Part shown: in pieces, positions 17,093 through 22,933 of the stretch
Layout of the letters: each line of letters begins with the position of its first letter
Position numbering within the stretch: the stretch's first letter is position 1
Assembly (NCBI GenBank): GCA_016297555.1
Contig: JAEDGK010000021.1
Span: 1-22,933, forward strand
Direction of reading: 5' to 3'
DNA length: 22,933 nucleotides
Source of the DNA: Clostridiaceae bacterium
Lineage (GTDB): Bacteria; Bacillota; Clostridia; Oscillospirales; Acutalibacteraceae
Program-made: the position numbers and the translations under genes
The notes under the pieces: generated by a model
What the model was told of the DNA's origin: nothing
Seen by the model: the letters and a program-made list of their open reading frames with translations, nothing else
Databases searched by the model: none

Positions 17093-18226
17093 ATGTTTCA
17101 GATATTAACTCTCAACAAGATTTCAAAGGTCGGGCTTGATAAGCTTGACGGCGCAAAGTATAACTGCGCGGACAGCGTTGAAAATCCCGATGCCGTGCTT
17201 GTCCGCTCCGCGTCAATGCACGATATGGAGCTTTCCGAAAACACCGTTGCCATTGCAAGAGCAGGCGCGGGTGTTAACAACATTCCCATTCCCGCTTGCA
17301 GCGACAAGGGCGTTGCGGTTTTCAATACTCCCGGCGCAAACGCCAATGCGGTTAAGGAGCTTGTTATCTGCGCGCTGTTTATGTCGTCAAGAAAAATCGG
17401 CGCAGCTCTCGATTGGTGCAAAACCTTAAAGGGCGAGGGCGAGAATGTCGGCAAGCTGGTTGAAAAGGGCAAGAGCAGCTTTGCAGGTCCCGAAATTCTC
17501 GGCAAAACTCTCGGCGTTATCGGTCTCGGAGCAATCGGCGCGCTTGTTGCGGGCGCGGCTCAGGCTCTCGGAATGAATATCGTCGGCTATGACCCGTTTG
17601 CCTCAAAGGATAAATTCAACTTCAAGGTTGCGGATACTCTTGACGAAGTGTATGCAGAAAGCGATTATATCACTCTGCACCTGCCGCTCAACGATGCAAC
17701 GAGAGGAATGATTGGCTCGGAAAGCCTTGCAAATATGAAGGACGGAGTCAGAATTCTCAACTTTGCGCGCGGCGAGCTTGTTGATACTGCGGCAATTCTT
17801 GCGGCTCTTGAAAGCGGCAAGGCGGCGGCTTATGTAACCGATTTCCCTGCCGATGAGATGCTCGGCGCACAGGGCGTTACCGCTATTCCGCATCTCGGAG
17901 CTTCAACTCCCGAGAGCGAGGAAAACTGCGCGGCTATGGCGGCACAGGAGCTTGCGGATTATCTTGAAAAGGGCGCAATCAAAAACTCCGTAAACCTGCC
18001 CAACACCGTTCTTCCCGAAAGCTTTGATTGCCGCACCTGCTTTATTCATAAAGAAAACGCAGATGATTTTGCAGTTAAGGCTGAAGCGGCGGCAAAGGCG
18101 GCGGGCGCAAGCGTTGCGGCGATTTTCACCGCAAACAAAAAGGATATGGGCTACACCGTTATTGACACCGATAAACCCTTTGACGCAAGCGGCGTTGAGG
18201 GTGCAATCAGAGTCAGAACCATATAA
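17093..18226 (+). CDS. serA: D-3-phosphoglycerate dehydrogenase, short form
   Basis: This 377-residue NAD-dependent dehydrogenase oxidises 3-phosphoglycerate, the first step of serine synthesis. RAGAGVNNIP and FNTPGANANAVKEL are family motifs of the substrate domain. The Rossmann motif is GVIGLGAIGALVA near residues 141-153. Catalytic Arg226 in FARGELVDT and His267 in IPHLGAST are present. It lacks the long allosteric domains of the E. coli or Bacillus enzymes. The C-terminal 65 residues after NLPNTVLP resemble a reduced ACT-like domain. AAAGGAAAG precedes the ATG, serC ends 25 bases upstream, and a strong terminator follows. Serine feedback through the shortened tail is uncertain. Confidence 0.93.
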   Translation: MFQILTLNKISKVGLDKLDGAKYNCADSVENPDAVLVRSASMHDMELSENTVAIARAGAGVNNIPIPACSDKGVAVFNTPGANANAVKELVICALFMSSRKIGAALDWCKTLKGEGENVGKLVEKGKSSFAGPEILGKTLGVIGLGAIGALVAGAAQALGMNIVGYDPFASKDKFNFKVADTLDEVYAESDYITLHLPLNDATRGMIGSESLANMKDGVRILNFARGELVDTAAILAALESGKAAAYVTDFPADEMLGAQGVTAIPHLGASTPESEENCAAMAAQELADYLEKGAIKNSVNLPNTVLPESFDCRTCFIHKENADDFAVKAEAAAKAAGASVAAIFTANKKDMGYTVIDTDKPFDASGVEGAIRVRTI

Positions 18227-18235
18227 AATGAAGCA

Positions 18236-18276
18236 AAAAACACAGGCACGGGTTGAGAAACCGTGCCTGTATTTTT
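18236..18276. terminator. terminator after serA
   Basis: ACAGGCACGG (18242-18251) and CCGTGCCTGT (18261-18270) form a perfect 10-bp stem. It is flanked by an A run on the left and ATTTTT on the right, so it can act in both directions. It begins about 10 bases after the serA stop. Confidence 0.85.
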
Positions 18277-18281
18277 AACGG

Positions 18282-18321
18282 AAAAACCGCCATGACGATT
18301 TTGCAGTCACAGCGGTTTTTT
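18282..18321. terminator. terminator after the Ogg-type glycosylase gene
   Basis: AAAAACCGC (18282-18290) pairs with GCGGTTTTT (18312-18320), with an inner TGAC/GTCA stem. On the - strand it follows the glycosylase stop codon within a few bases and ends in GGTTTTTCC, as a terminator for that gene. It also backs up the serA terminator. Confidence 0.75.
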
Positions 18322-18323
18322 GA

Positions 18324-19151
18324 TTATTGAGTTCTTCTCCAATGGAATAAATACTGCTGGGCGATGCCGCGCGCACCGTTTATACATTCGGGCAAGCCGT
18401 CGGGATAAAGCTCCTGCATAATGCGTTTGACCCACACATCAACGGGGAAAGCGTCAATCTTGCCGAAGCCGTAAAGCAGGGTGCATTGAGCCACTTTTTC
18501 GCCCACGCCCTTAATTTTAATCAGCTCGTCTCTGCCTTCGTCGATGGGGGCGGCTTTAATTTTTTCAAAGTCTATTTCCCCGTCCGCAACTTTTCGCGCG
18601 GCGTCAATTATATATTTTGCCCTGAAGCCCGCCCTTATCGGCGCAAGCCCGTCAATTCCCGCCGCGGCAACCGCTTCGGGAGTCGGGAAAGCGTAGTCAT
18701 CGCCGCCGAGATGCTCTCCGAGCAGGCGGCAAAGTCGGTCGATAATGCCTTTTATACGGGGAATATTGTTATTCTGCGAGATTATAAAAGAGCAGAGGGC
18801 TTCCCACGGCTCCTGCCGCAAAAGCCTTATGCCGTAGCACTCCGCAACGGCTTTTTCAAGGTGCTTATCCCGCGAAAAGCGGCGGCAGAGCAAATCATAA
18901 TCTCGGTCAAGGTCAAAATAGGGCTTCCAGATGTTTTCAAAATCCGTCAAATTTGTGCCGAGGAATTTTATTTCCCCGCCGTCATATTTAAGGGTCAGAG
19001 GTTTTGCAAAGGCAACGCCGTGCCACTCGTTTTCACCCGTTTGAACCCACCTAAACGCCTGCCCGCAGTCAAGAGTTCTCTCCAAATCAAAGCAGGAGCT
19101 TTTAACGGCGACGCAGTTTTCTTCTGATTTGCAAATATAATTCAATGCCAT
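18324..19151 (-). CDS. ogg: 8-oxoguanine DNA glycosylase (Ogg1/AlkA superfamily)
   Basis: This 275-residue helix-hairpin-helix glycosylase/lyase removes oxidised guanine from DNA. DCGQAFRW at 28-35 is the N-terminal family motif, and SQNNNIPRIKGI at 125-136 matches the Ogg1 NNN motif. The HhH hairpin IKGVGEKVAQC carries the catalytic lysine at Lys219. The GPD aspartate is Asp238 in FPVDVWVKR. The KVA-Q and VDVW pattern follows Ogg1 and not AlkA, which lacks the lysine. TTGGAGAAT precedes the ATG at 19151. It stands alone on the - strand with a terminator right after its stop. A second HhH glycosylase (nth) lies 670 bases away. Both would protect the chromosome from oxidative damage in a presumed anaerobe. 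Confidence 0.9.
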   Translation of the reverse strand: MALNYICKSEENCVAVKSSCFDLERTLDCGQAFRWVQTGENEWHGVAFAKPLTLKYDGGEIKFLGTNLTDFENIWKPYFDLDRDYDLLCRRFSRDKHLEKAVAECYGIRLLRQEPWEALCSFIISQNNNIPRIKGIIDRLCRLLGEHLGGDDYAFPTPEAVAAAGIDGLAPIRAGFRAKYIIDAARKVADGEIDFEKIKAAPIDEGRDELIKIKGVGEKVAQCTLLYGFGKIDAFPVDVWVKRIMQELYPDGLPECINGARGIAQQYLFHWRRTQ

Positions 19152-19278
19152 TTTTTATTCTCCAAATTGTAATATTATGCTGTTTCGGCAAAAAATATTG
19201 CCATAAATTCTTCGACAAAAACCAACAAATTGTAAAGAATGTACAACCCAATGTATATGCCAAAAAGGAATAATATAG

Positions 19279-19369
19279 TTTTCCACGCGAAAAACTCCAT
19301 AAAAATCAGGCTTTTTTAACCGAGTTATGCACTTTTTCCACACAGTTATCCACATTCTCGGTTGAAAAG
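19279..19369 (+). promoter_or_regulatory. DnaA-box cluster flanked by inverted repeats
   Basis: Three boxes follow one another in the same orientation. TTATGCACT (19325-19333) has one mismatch, TTTTCCACA (19334-19342) has one, and TTATCCACA (19346-19354) is the exact consensus. A fourth, TTTTCCACG, is at 19279-19287. The three are enclosed by TTTTTTAACCGAG (19312-19324) and CTCGGTTGAAAAG (19357-19369), which are complementary apart from one base near the outer end. The right arm contains the -35 of a possible promoter. Confidence 0.7.
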
Positions 19370-19391
19370 TCGGATATACATTGAGTATATT
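19362..19391 (+). promoter_or_regulatory. possible promoter of the 19431 gene
   Basis: TTGAAA (19362-19367), an 18-base spacer and TATATT (19386-19391) lie directly after the DnaA boxes, with transcription expected near 19398. The -35 sits in the right arm of the inverted repeat, so protein bound to the boxes would touch the polymerase site. Confidence 0.45.
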
Positions 19392-19430
19392 TTTCTTTTC
19401 AATTCAATAGTCAATAATCAGGAATAAACA

Positions 19431-19829
19431 ATGCCTGCGCTGTCAAAAATACCTTTAAGAAGAGCGCGGATTAAATCCGATGCGCCGCATTTTGAGCCGC
19501 CGCAGATTAAATTATCGGCTGCTCAAACGGAAAATGTGCGAAAGGGGAGCGCTGATTTGATAAAGGGAGTAAACAGGCAGGTTGTGGAAATAACGCAGAC
19601 TCAATGCGAATATTTTGAAAGGGTTTTATTCTTCATCAAACCCGAATATTCCGCCGTCAGCGAGGGTGACCTGAAAGAGCGGGCAACGATAATTGCCCAG
19701 AGCGCGGGTATGCCGCCTGCGGCAAGGCTGAGAAAAAACAGGGTGCGCCTTGCACTTAGCATCAGCGCCGCCGCGTGTGCGGGAGCGGCGGTCAGCGGAA
19801 GCATATTTTTGCTCACTTCATTCCTTTGA
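19431..19829 (+). CDS. small uncharacterised protein with a C-terminal membrane segment
   Basis: I do not recognise this 132-residue protein. The first 30 residues are basic (LRRARIKSD) and proline-containing. A polar helical middle follows, including TENVRKGSADLIKGVNRQVVE. A basic patch (RLRKNRVR) at about 99-106 leads into a single hydrophobic segment, LALSISAAACAGAAVSGSIFLLTSFL, running to the last residue. It thus looks tail-anchored with the bulk in the cytoplasm. CAGGAA lies 6 bases before the ATG. The gene is convergent with nth and their ends overlap by 12 bases. DnaA boxes and a possible promoter lie directly upstream. Coding is likely but not certain; base composition matches the neighbours. 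Confidence 0.65.
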   Translation: MPALSKIPLRRARIKSDAPHFEPPQIKLSAAQTENVRKGSADLIKGVNRQVVEITQTQCEYFERVLFFIKPEYSAVSEGDLKERATIIAQSAGMPPAARLRKNRVRLALSISAAACAGAAVSGSIFLLTSFL

Positions 19830-20465
19830 TTGGGAGCTTTCATAATGCGAGCAAAAGGCTTTCATAACGCATTGCTCGCATTTCGGCCTTCCGGAAATGC
19901 AGGTGTCTCTGCCGTGGAGCACGCAGCGGTGGCAGAAATCGTTGCTTTCGGCGGGGTCAAGCAGCTCCCGAAGCTGCATTTCAATCTTTAACGGGTCTTT
20001 GGTTGCCGCAAGACCGAGAAGATTGGAAATCCTTATAAGATGTGTGTCGGCAACAACGGCGGGCTTTCCGTAAACATCGCCGACAATCAGATTTGCGGTT
20101 TTTCTGCCCACTCCGGGAAGGCTTGTCAGGTCATCAATATTGTCGGGCACCTTGCCGCCGAAATCGCTTATCATCTTGCGGCACATTCCGATTATATCCT
20201 TTGCCTTTGCTCTGAAAAAGCCGCAGGAATGAATAATCTGCTCAACATCCTCAAGCTTTGCTTCGGCAAAATCTTCAACAGTTTTATATCGTTCAAAAAG
20301 AACGGGTGTTACCATATTTACCCTTGCATCCGTGCACTGTGCCGAAAGGCGCGTTGCAATCAGGAGCTGCAGGGGATTTTCTGCGTTAAGCGAGCAGATA
20401 CCCTCGGGGTATTTTTGCTTGAGCGCGGCAACGGCGAGAGCCGCTTTTTCTTTTTTATCCAACAT
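19818..20465 (-). CDS. nth: endonuclease III (DNA glycosylase/AP lyase)
   Basis: This 215-residue bifunctional glycosylase removes oxidised pyrimidines and cuts the abasic site. The HhH motif LPGVGRKT at 116-123 holds the catalytic Lys122, and Asp140 in VVADTHLIRISN is the GPD aspartate. The [4Fe-4S] ligands Cys189, Cys196, Cys199 and Cys205 show the exact C-x6-C-x2-C-x5-C spacing. ATG at 20465 is preferred over the GTG two codons upstream because GGAG lies 5 bases before it. The end overlaps the convergent 19431 gene by 12 bases. The short tail after the last cysteine is SHYESSQSKE. A fair promoter lies at 20493-20521. Confidence 0.96.
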   Translation of the reverse strand: MLDKKEKAALAVAALKQKYPEGICSLNAENPLQLLIATRLSAQCTDARVNMVTPVLFERYKTVEDFAEAKLEDVEQIIHSCGFFRAKAKDIIGMCRKMISDFGGKVPDNIDDLTSLPGVGRKTANLIVGDVYGKPAVVADTHLIRISNLLGLAATKDPLKIEMQLRELLDPAESNDFCHRCVLHGRDTCISGRPKCEQCVMKAFCSHYESSQSKE

Positions 20466-20492
20466 TATCACTCCGCTTATGTTATGAAACCT

Positions 20493-20521
20493 ATTATATT
20501 ACATTTCCGCCGATATTTGAA
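20493..20521 (-). promoter_or_regulatory. possible promoter of nth
   Basis: On the - strand, a consensus TATAAT (20498-20493) lies 17 bases after TTCAAA (20521-20516), a 4 of 6 match to the -35. The nth ATG is about 30 bases further on. Confidence 0.5.
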
Positions 20522-20572
20522 GATATATTTTTAAATTTACTATGAATTTTTGAGTTTTAACTGACTTAACAG

Positions 20573-20601
20573 TTGATTTTACGGCAAATTTGTGATAGCA
20601 T
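20573..20601 (+). promoter_or_regulatory. promoter of the lipoprotein gene
   Basis: TTGATT (20573-20578), a 17-base spacer and TAGCAT (20596-20601) with TGA before the -10 precede the lipoprotein ATG by 33 bases. AACTG (20559-20563) and CAGTT (20570-20574) form a small inverted repeat over the -35 that could be an operator. Confidence 0.5.
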
Positions 20602-20634
20602 ATTTATACCTGAATAAAATTAGGGGGATTATAT

Positions 20635-22623
20635 ATGAAAAACAAATTCACCGCAAGGTTATGCATTTTTATGTGCCTTGTTTTAATTGTTTCGATGTTT
20701 GCCGCGTGCAACATCAAAGACAAAAACGGTGACGCCTCGTTAACCACTCTTGCGCCCGACGATTCATGGCGCCCCGGAAACGACGGTACATATGAGCCTG
20801 TTATCCTCAGCAAGGTTGAGCTTGCCGAGCTGGTTTCAGAAGCTCTGGGAGAGGACGCCAAGGACTTTAACGGCGATTTGAACTCTCTCACTCCCGAGCA
20901 GATTCAAAAGGTTGAGGATCTCGCTGAGGACAAGGGCTTGATAATCGACAAGGATGACAACGGCAACACGGTTATCAAAAAAGAAGAGGTTCCCACAACC
21001 AAGCTTTCTCAGCAGGAAATTAATGAAATTCTCACACAGGCTTCCGTTAAGGACCCGAGCAACATTTCAAAAGAGGAGCTTGAGGAGATTTCAAAGATTG
21101 CCGATGACAACGGTATGAGCGTTGTTACTAAGCCAAACGGCGGAGGAATTGAAATTGTTAAGCCCGTCCCGACCACCACTAAAAAGGCAACTTCGGCAAC
21201 CACAAAAAACAATAATGCCACCACTCAGGCACCGGCTGTAAAAACAACAACCAAGCCCGTCAAAACAACAACCGCTAAATATGTTCCGCCTACACACGGC
21301 ACGGTCGCTCCCATGGGCACCACGGCGGCTCCCGTTCCCATAGCGGGCTCCGATTGGGTTGCTACCTACGGCGGCTCAAGCAACGATATTTATACCGATA
21401 ACACAATGACTTCGGACGGCGGCGTTGTTTCCGTCGGCGCAACATTCTCGCAGGAGTTTAAGGGCAACAACAAAGGCAGCATCGCCGCGATAATTACCAA
21501 GCATAACGCTAAGGGCAAGCTTGTTTGGAAGAATGCTTTCAGCGGCGATAACAATGTAGCTTTTGAAAATGTTACCGTGCTTAATGACGGCAGCGTAATC
21601 GTAGTCGGCTACACAAGTGCGACAAACTTCGTCAGCGATGCTGAATATAAGTGCAAGAGCACCATTGAGGGCATTATCATCAAGTTCAACGCCAAGGGCG
21701 AAAAGCTCTGGACTAAGGTAATCGGCGGCAGCGGAGACGATTTTGTTTATTCTGTTGCTCCCACTCCCGACGGCGGCTTTGTTATCGGCGGCAAATCGAC
21801 CTCGGTTGACGGCGATATGAAAGACCTCGGCACTCAGAAGATCAAGGCATACATTTTCAAGTGTGACGCAAACGGAAACATCAAGTGGAGAAACGCTCTC
21901 TCAGGCTCAAAGCACAGCAGCGTTGAGAGCATGGCAGTAACCTCATCGGGCGAAATTTACGCGGCGGTTGCCTGCATTTCGGGCGACGGCGAGTTTGCCG
22001 CCATTGAGGGAACAAAGAATGCAAGAAGATGCACCGTTGCTCTTAAACTTAACGCATCAGGCAAAATTCTTTGGAGCAAAGCTTTCTATGAAACCGGCGT
22101 TACCGACCTTTACAGCGTTGCTTTGGCAGACGACGGCGGCGCAGTATTTGCAGGTCACTATTCATCCTCCGCAGAGGGCAATAAATATACATTCAAAAAT
22201 ATTTACAACGGCGGCACGCCCGGCACATATGACGGCGTAATGATTAAGGTTGACGCGGCGGGCAACCAAGGCTGGATGCTTCCGCTCATCGGATTTGAAA
22301 GCGATTTCATTATGGGCATAGCCAAGGTCAGCGGCGGATACGCCGTTACGGGCTACACGGCTTCGACCAACCGCGATTTCTCGATTTCAAGCAAGGGTAA
22401 CTATGACGGATTTATTTACACAATAACCAATTCCGGCAAGGCTCAGAATATCTATTCATTCGGCGGCAGCGGAGCGGATAACACAAGAGCAATCTGCTCC
22501 GACGGCAAAGCAATTTATGTTGCGGGCACAACGAATTCCGGCGATGTTTATTTTGAAAACTGCAGCCCCAAGGGAACGGAAAATGCCTGCGTAGGCTTTG
22601 TTTGCCGCTTTGAATTCAAATAA
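20635..22623 (+). CDS. lipoprotein with duplicated helical domain, Thr-rich linker and beta-propeller
   Basis: This 662-residue secreted protein has a lipoprotein signal peptide. A basic start (MKNKFTARL) and hydrophobic core end in the lipobox FAAC, placing the lipidated Cys at 25. Residues 58-122 and 124-181 are two copies of one unit: an amphipathic helix (LSKVELAELVSEA; LSQQEINEILTQA), a second helix (EQIQKVEDLAEDKGL; EELEEISKIADDNGM) and a strand ending in VPTT. A Thr/Lys-rich linker spans about 181-231, probably crossing the cell wall. From about 238 to the end, seven repeats of about 60 residues carry W-x(3)-x-GG...DGG-hydrophobic strand-VG-T-S, as in SBBP or delta-60 type propellers. 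A ligand-binding or sensor role outside the cell is inference. AGGGGG precedes the ATG. Confidence 0.88.
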   Translation: MKNKFTARLCIFMCLVLIVSMFAACNIKDKNGDASLTTLAPDDSWRPGNDGTYEPVILSKVELAELVSEALGEDAKDFNGDLNSLTPEQIQKVEDLAEDKGLIIDKDDNGNTVIKKEEVPTTKLSQQEINEILTQASVKDPSNISKEELEEISKIADDNGMSVVTKPNGGGIEIVKPVPTTTKKATSATTKNNNATTQAPAVKTTTKPVKTTTAKYVPPTHGTVAPMGTTAAPVPIAGSDWVATYGGSSNDIYTDNTMTSDGGVVSVGATFSQEFKGNNKGSIAAIITKHNAKGKLVWKNAFSGDNNVAFENVTVLNDGSVIVVGYTSATNFVSDAEYKCKSTIEGIIIKFNAKGEKLWTKVIGGSGDDFVYSVAPTPDGGFVIGGKSTSVDGDMKDLGTQKIKAYIFKCDANGNIKWRNALSGSKHSSVESMAVTSSGEIYAAVACISGDGEFAAIEGTKNARRCTVALKLNASGKILWSKAFYETGVTDLYSVALADDGGAVFAGHYSSSAEGNKYTFKNIYNGGTPGTYDGVMIKVDAAGNQGWMLPLIGFESDFIMGIAKVSGGYAVTGYTASTNRDFSISSKGNYDGFIYTITNSGKAQNIYSFGGSGADNTRAICSDGKAIYVAGTTNSGDVYFENCSPKGTENACVGFVCRFEFK

Positions 22624-22647
22624 TCGGCAAATAATATCATAAAAATC

Positions 22648-22693
22648 AACGCCTGTATTTCAAGCTGACGGCTGAAATACAGGCGTTATTTTG
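22648..22693 (+). terminator. terminator after the lipoprotein gene
   Basis: AACGCCTGTATTTCA (22648-22662) pairs perfectly with TGAAATACAGGCGTT (22673-22687), a 15-bp stem, followed by ATTTTGC. It begins 25 bases after the stop codon. Confidence 0.85.
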
Positions 22694-22700
22694 CGGATTT

Positions 22701-22931
22701 GCAGGTGACGATGCACGCAGCGTTCCAAAATCAGCAAAAAATTCCGTAGGGAACGCTGTCCTCAGCGTTCCGAAAAATTCGGAATTCGTAATGCGTAATT
22801 AATGACGGGCTTTGCCCGTACCCGATTATATATGTTTTTGCGGTGCAAATTGTAGGGACAGCCCTTGCGGCTGTCCGTGAAAACACGAAATTTAACGGTC
22901 AATTTGTAGGGGACGATGCCCACATCGTCCC
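22701..22931. repeat. array of short palindromes sharing a GTAGGG flank
   Basis: Three hairpins follow a common 5' flank ATT(C/T)xGTAGGG. GGAACGCTG/CAGCGTTCC (22750-22771) has a TCCT loop, GGACAGCC/GGCTGTCC (22856-22876) has CTTGC, and GGGACGATG/CATCGTCCC (22910-22931) has CCCA. A smaller palindrome, ACGGGC-TTT-GCCCGT (22805-22819), lies between them. 22707-22726 looks like a mosaic of the third left arm and the first right arm. No gene is visible in this end of the window. It resembles REP-like intergenic repeats of gut Clostridia. Confidence 0.7.
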
Positions 22932-22933
22932 AA

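Noticed and set aside
19155..19355. A 66-residue reading frame on the - strand
   Set aside because: It covers the DnaA-box region, has no ribosome site and an unlikely composition.
19279..19430. A complete chromosomal origin (oriC)
   Set aside because: Only four boxes, no dnaA or dnaN nearby, and no clear unwinding element or DnaA-trio. Reported as a box cluster only.
22701..22931. CRISPR array
   Set aside because: Repeats differ in their stems, spacing is irregular and there are no spacers of constant length.

Overview
The window looks like chromosome from a low-to-mid GC gut Clostridia bacterium. The likely group is Oscillospirales/Ruminococcaceae, judged from the DacF-, Ddl-, GyrA- and HisS-type sequences, the strong AAAGGAG-type ribosome sites, the TTGACT/TATNAT promoters with extended -10, and the short GTAGGG palindromes at the right end. 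This placement is inference. No rRNA, tRNA, CRISPR array, prophage or complete insertion sequence was found. Most of the window is housekeeping; the less ordinary material lies between the genes and in three uncharacterised proteins.

Layout. 1-1935 (+): the 3' end of a D-Ala-D-Ala carboxypeptidase and an Eis-like acetyltransferase. 1936-2165: a spacer with a long hairpin (possible dispersed repeat) and a two-way terminator. 5428-2166 (-): ddl, ywiB-like and argS, transcribed from a good promoter at 5496-5524. 6426-5542 (-): a leucine-carboxyl-methyltransferase-like enzyme. 6427-6708: a mirror-symmetric pair of divergent promoters, the rightward one running after about 20 nt into a strong terminator-like hairpin. 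6709-12138 (+): an uncharacterised protein, gyrB and gyrA. 12220-12630 (+): mgsA with its own promoter and terminator. 12735-15901 (+): hisS and aspS. 15988-18226 (+): serC and serA, closed by back-to-back terminators. 19151-18324 (-): an Ogg-type 8-oxoguanine glycosylase. 19152-19430: a cluster of DnaA boxes between inverted repeats, just upstream of a promoter for a small membrane protein (19431-19829, +). 20465-19818 (-): endonuclease III. 20635-22623 (+): a lipoprotein with a duplicated helical domain, a Thr-rich linker and a probable seven-bladed beta-propeller. 22624-22933: a terminator, then short palindromes sharing a GTAGGG flank but with different stems.

How the genes work together. 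Cell-wall precursor supply and trimming (Ddl, the carboxypeptidase), DNA supercoiling (GyrBA), aminoacyl-tRNA supply (ArgS, HisS, AspS), serine synthesis (SerC, SerA) and base-excision repair (Ogg, Nth) are all represented. The most interesting leads are the DnaA-box cluster at 19279-19369, the symmetric divergent promoter with a possible short RNA at 6447-6579, the palindrome array at 22700-22931, and the propeller lipoprotein.
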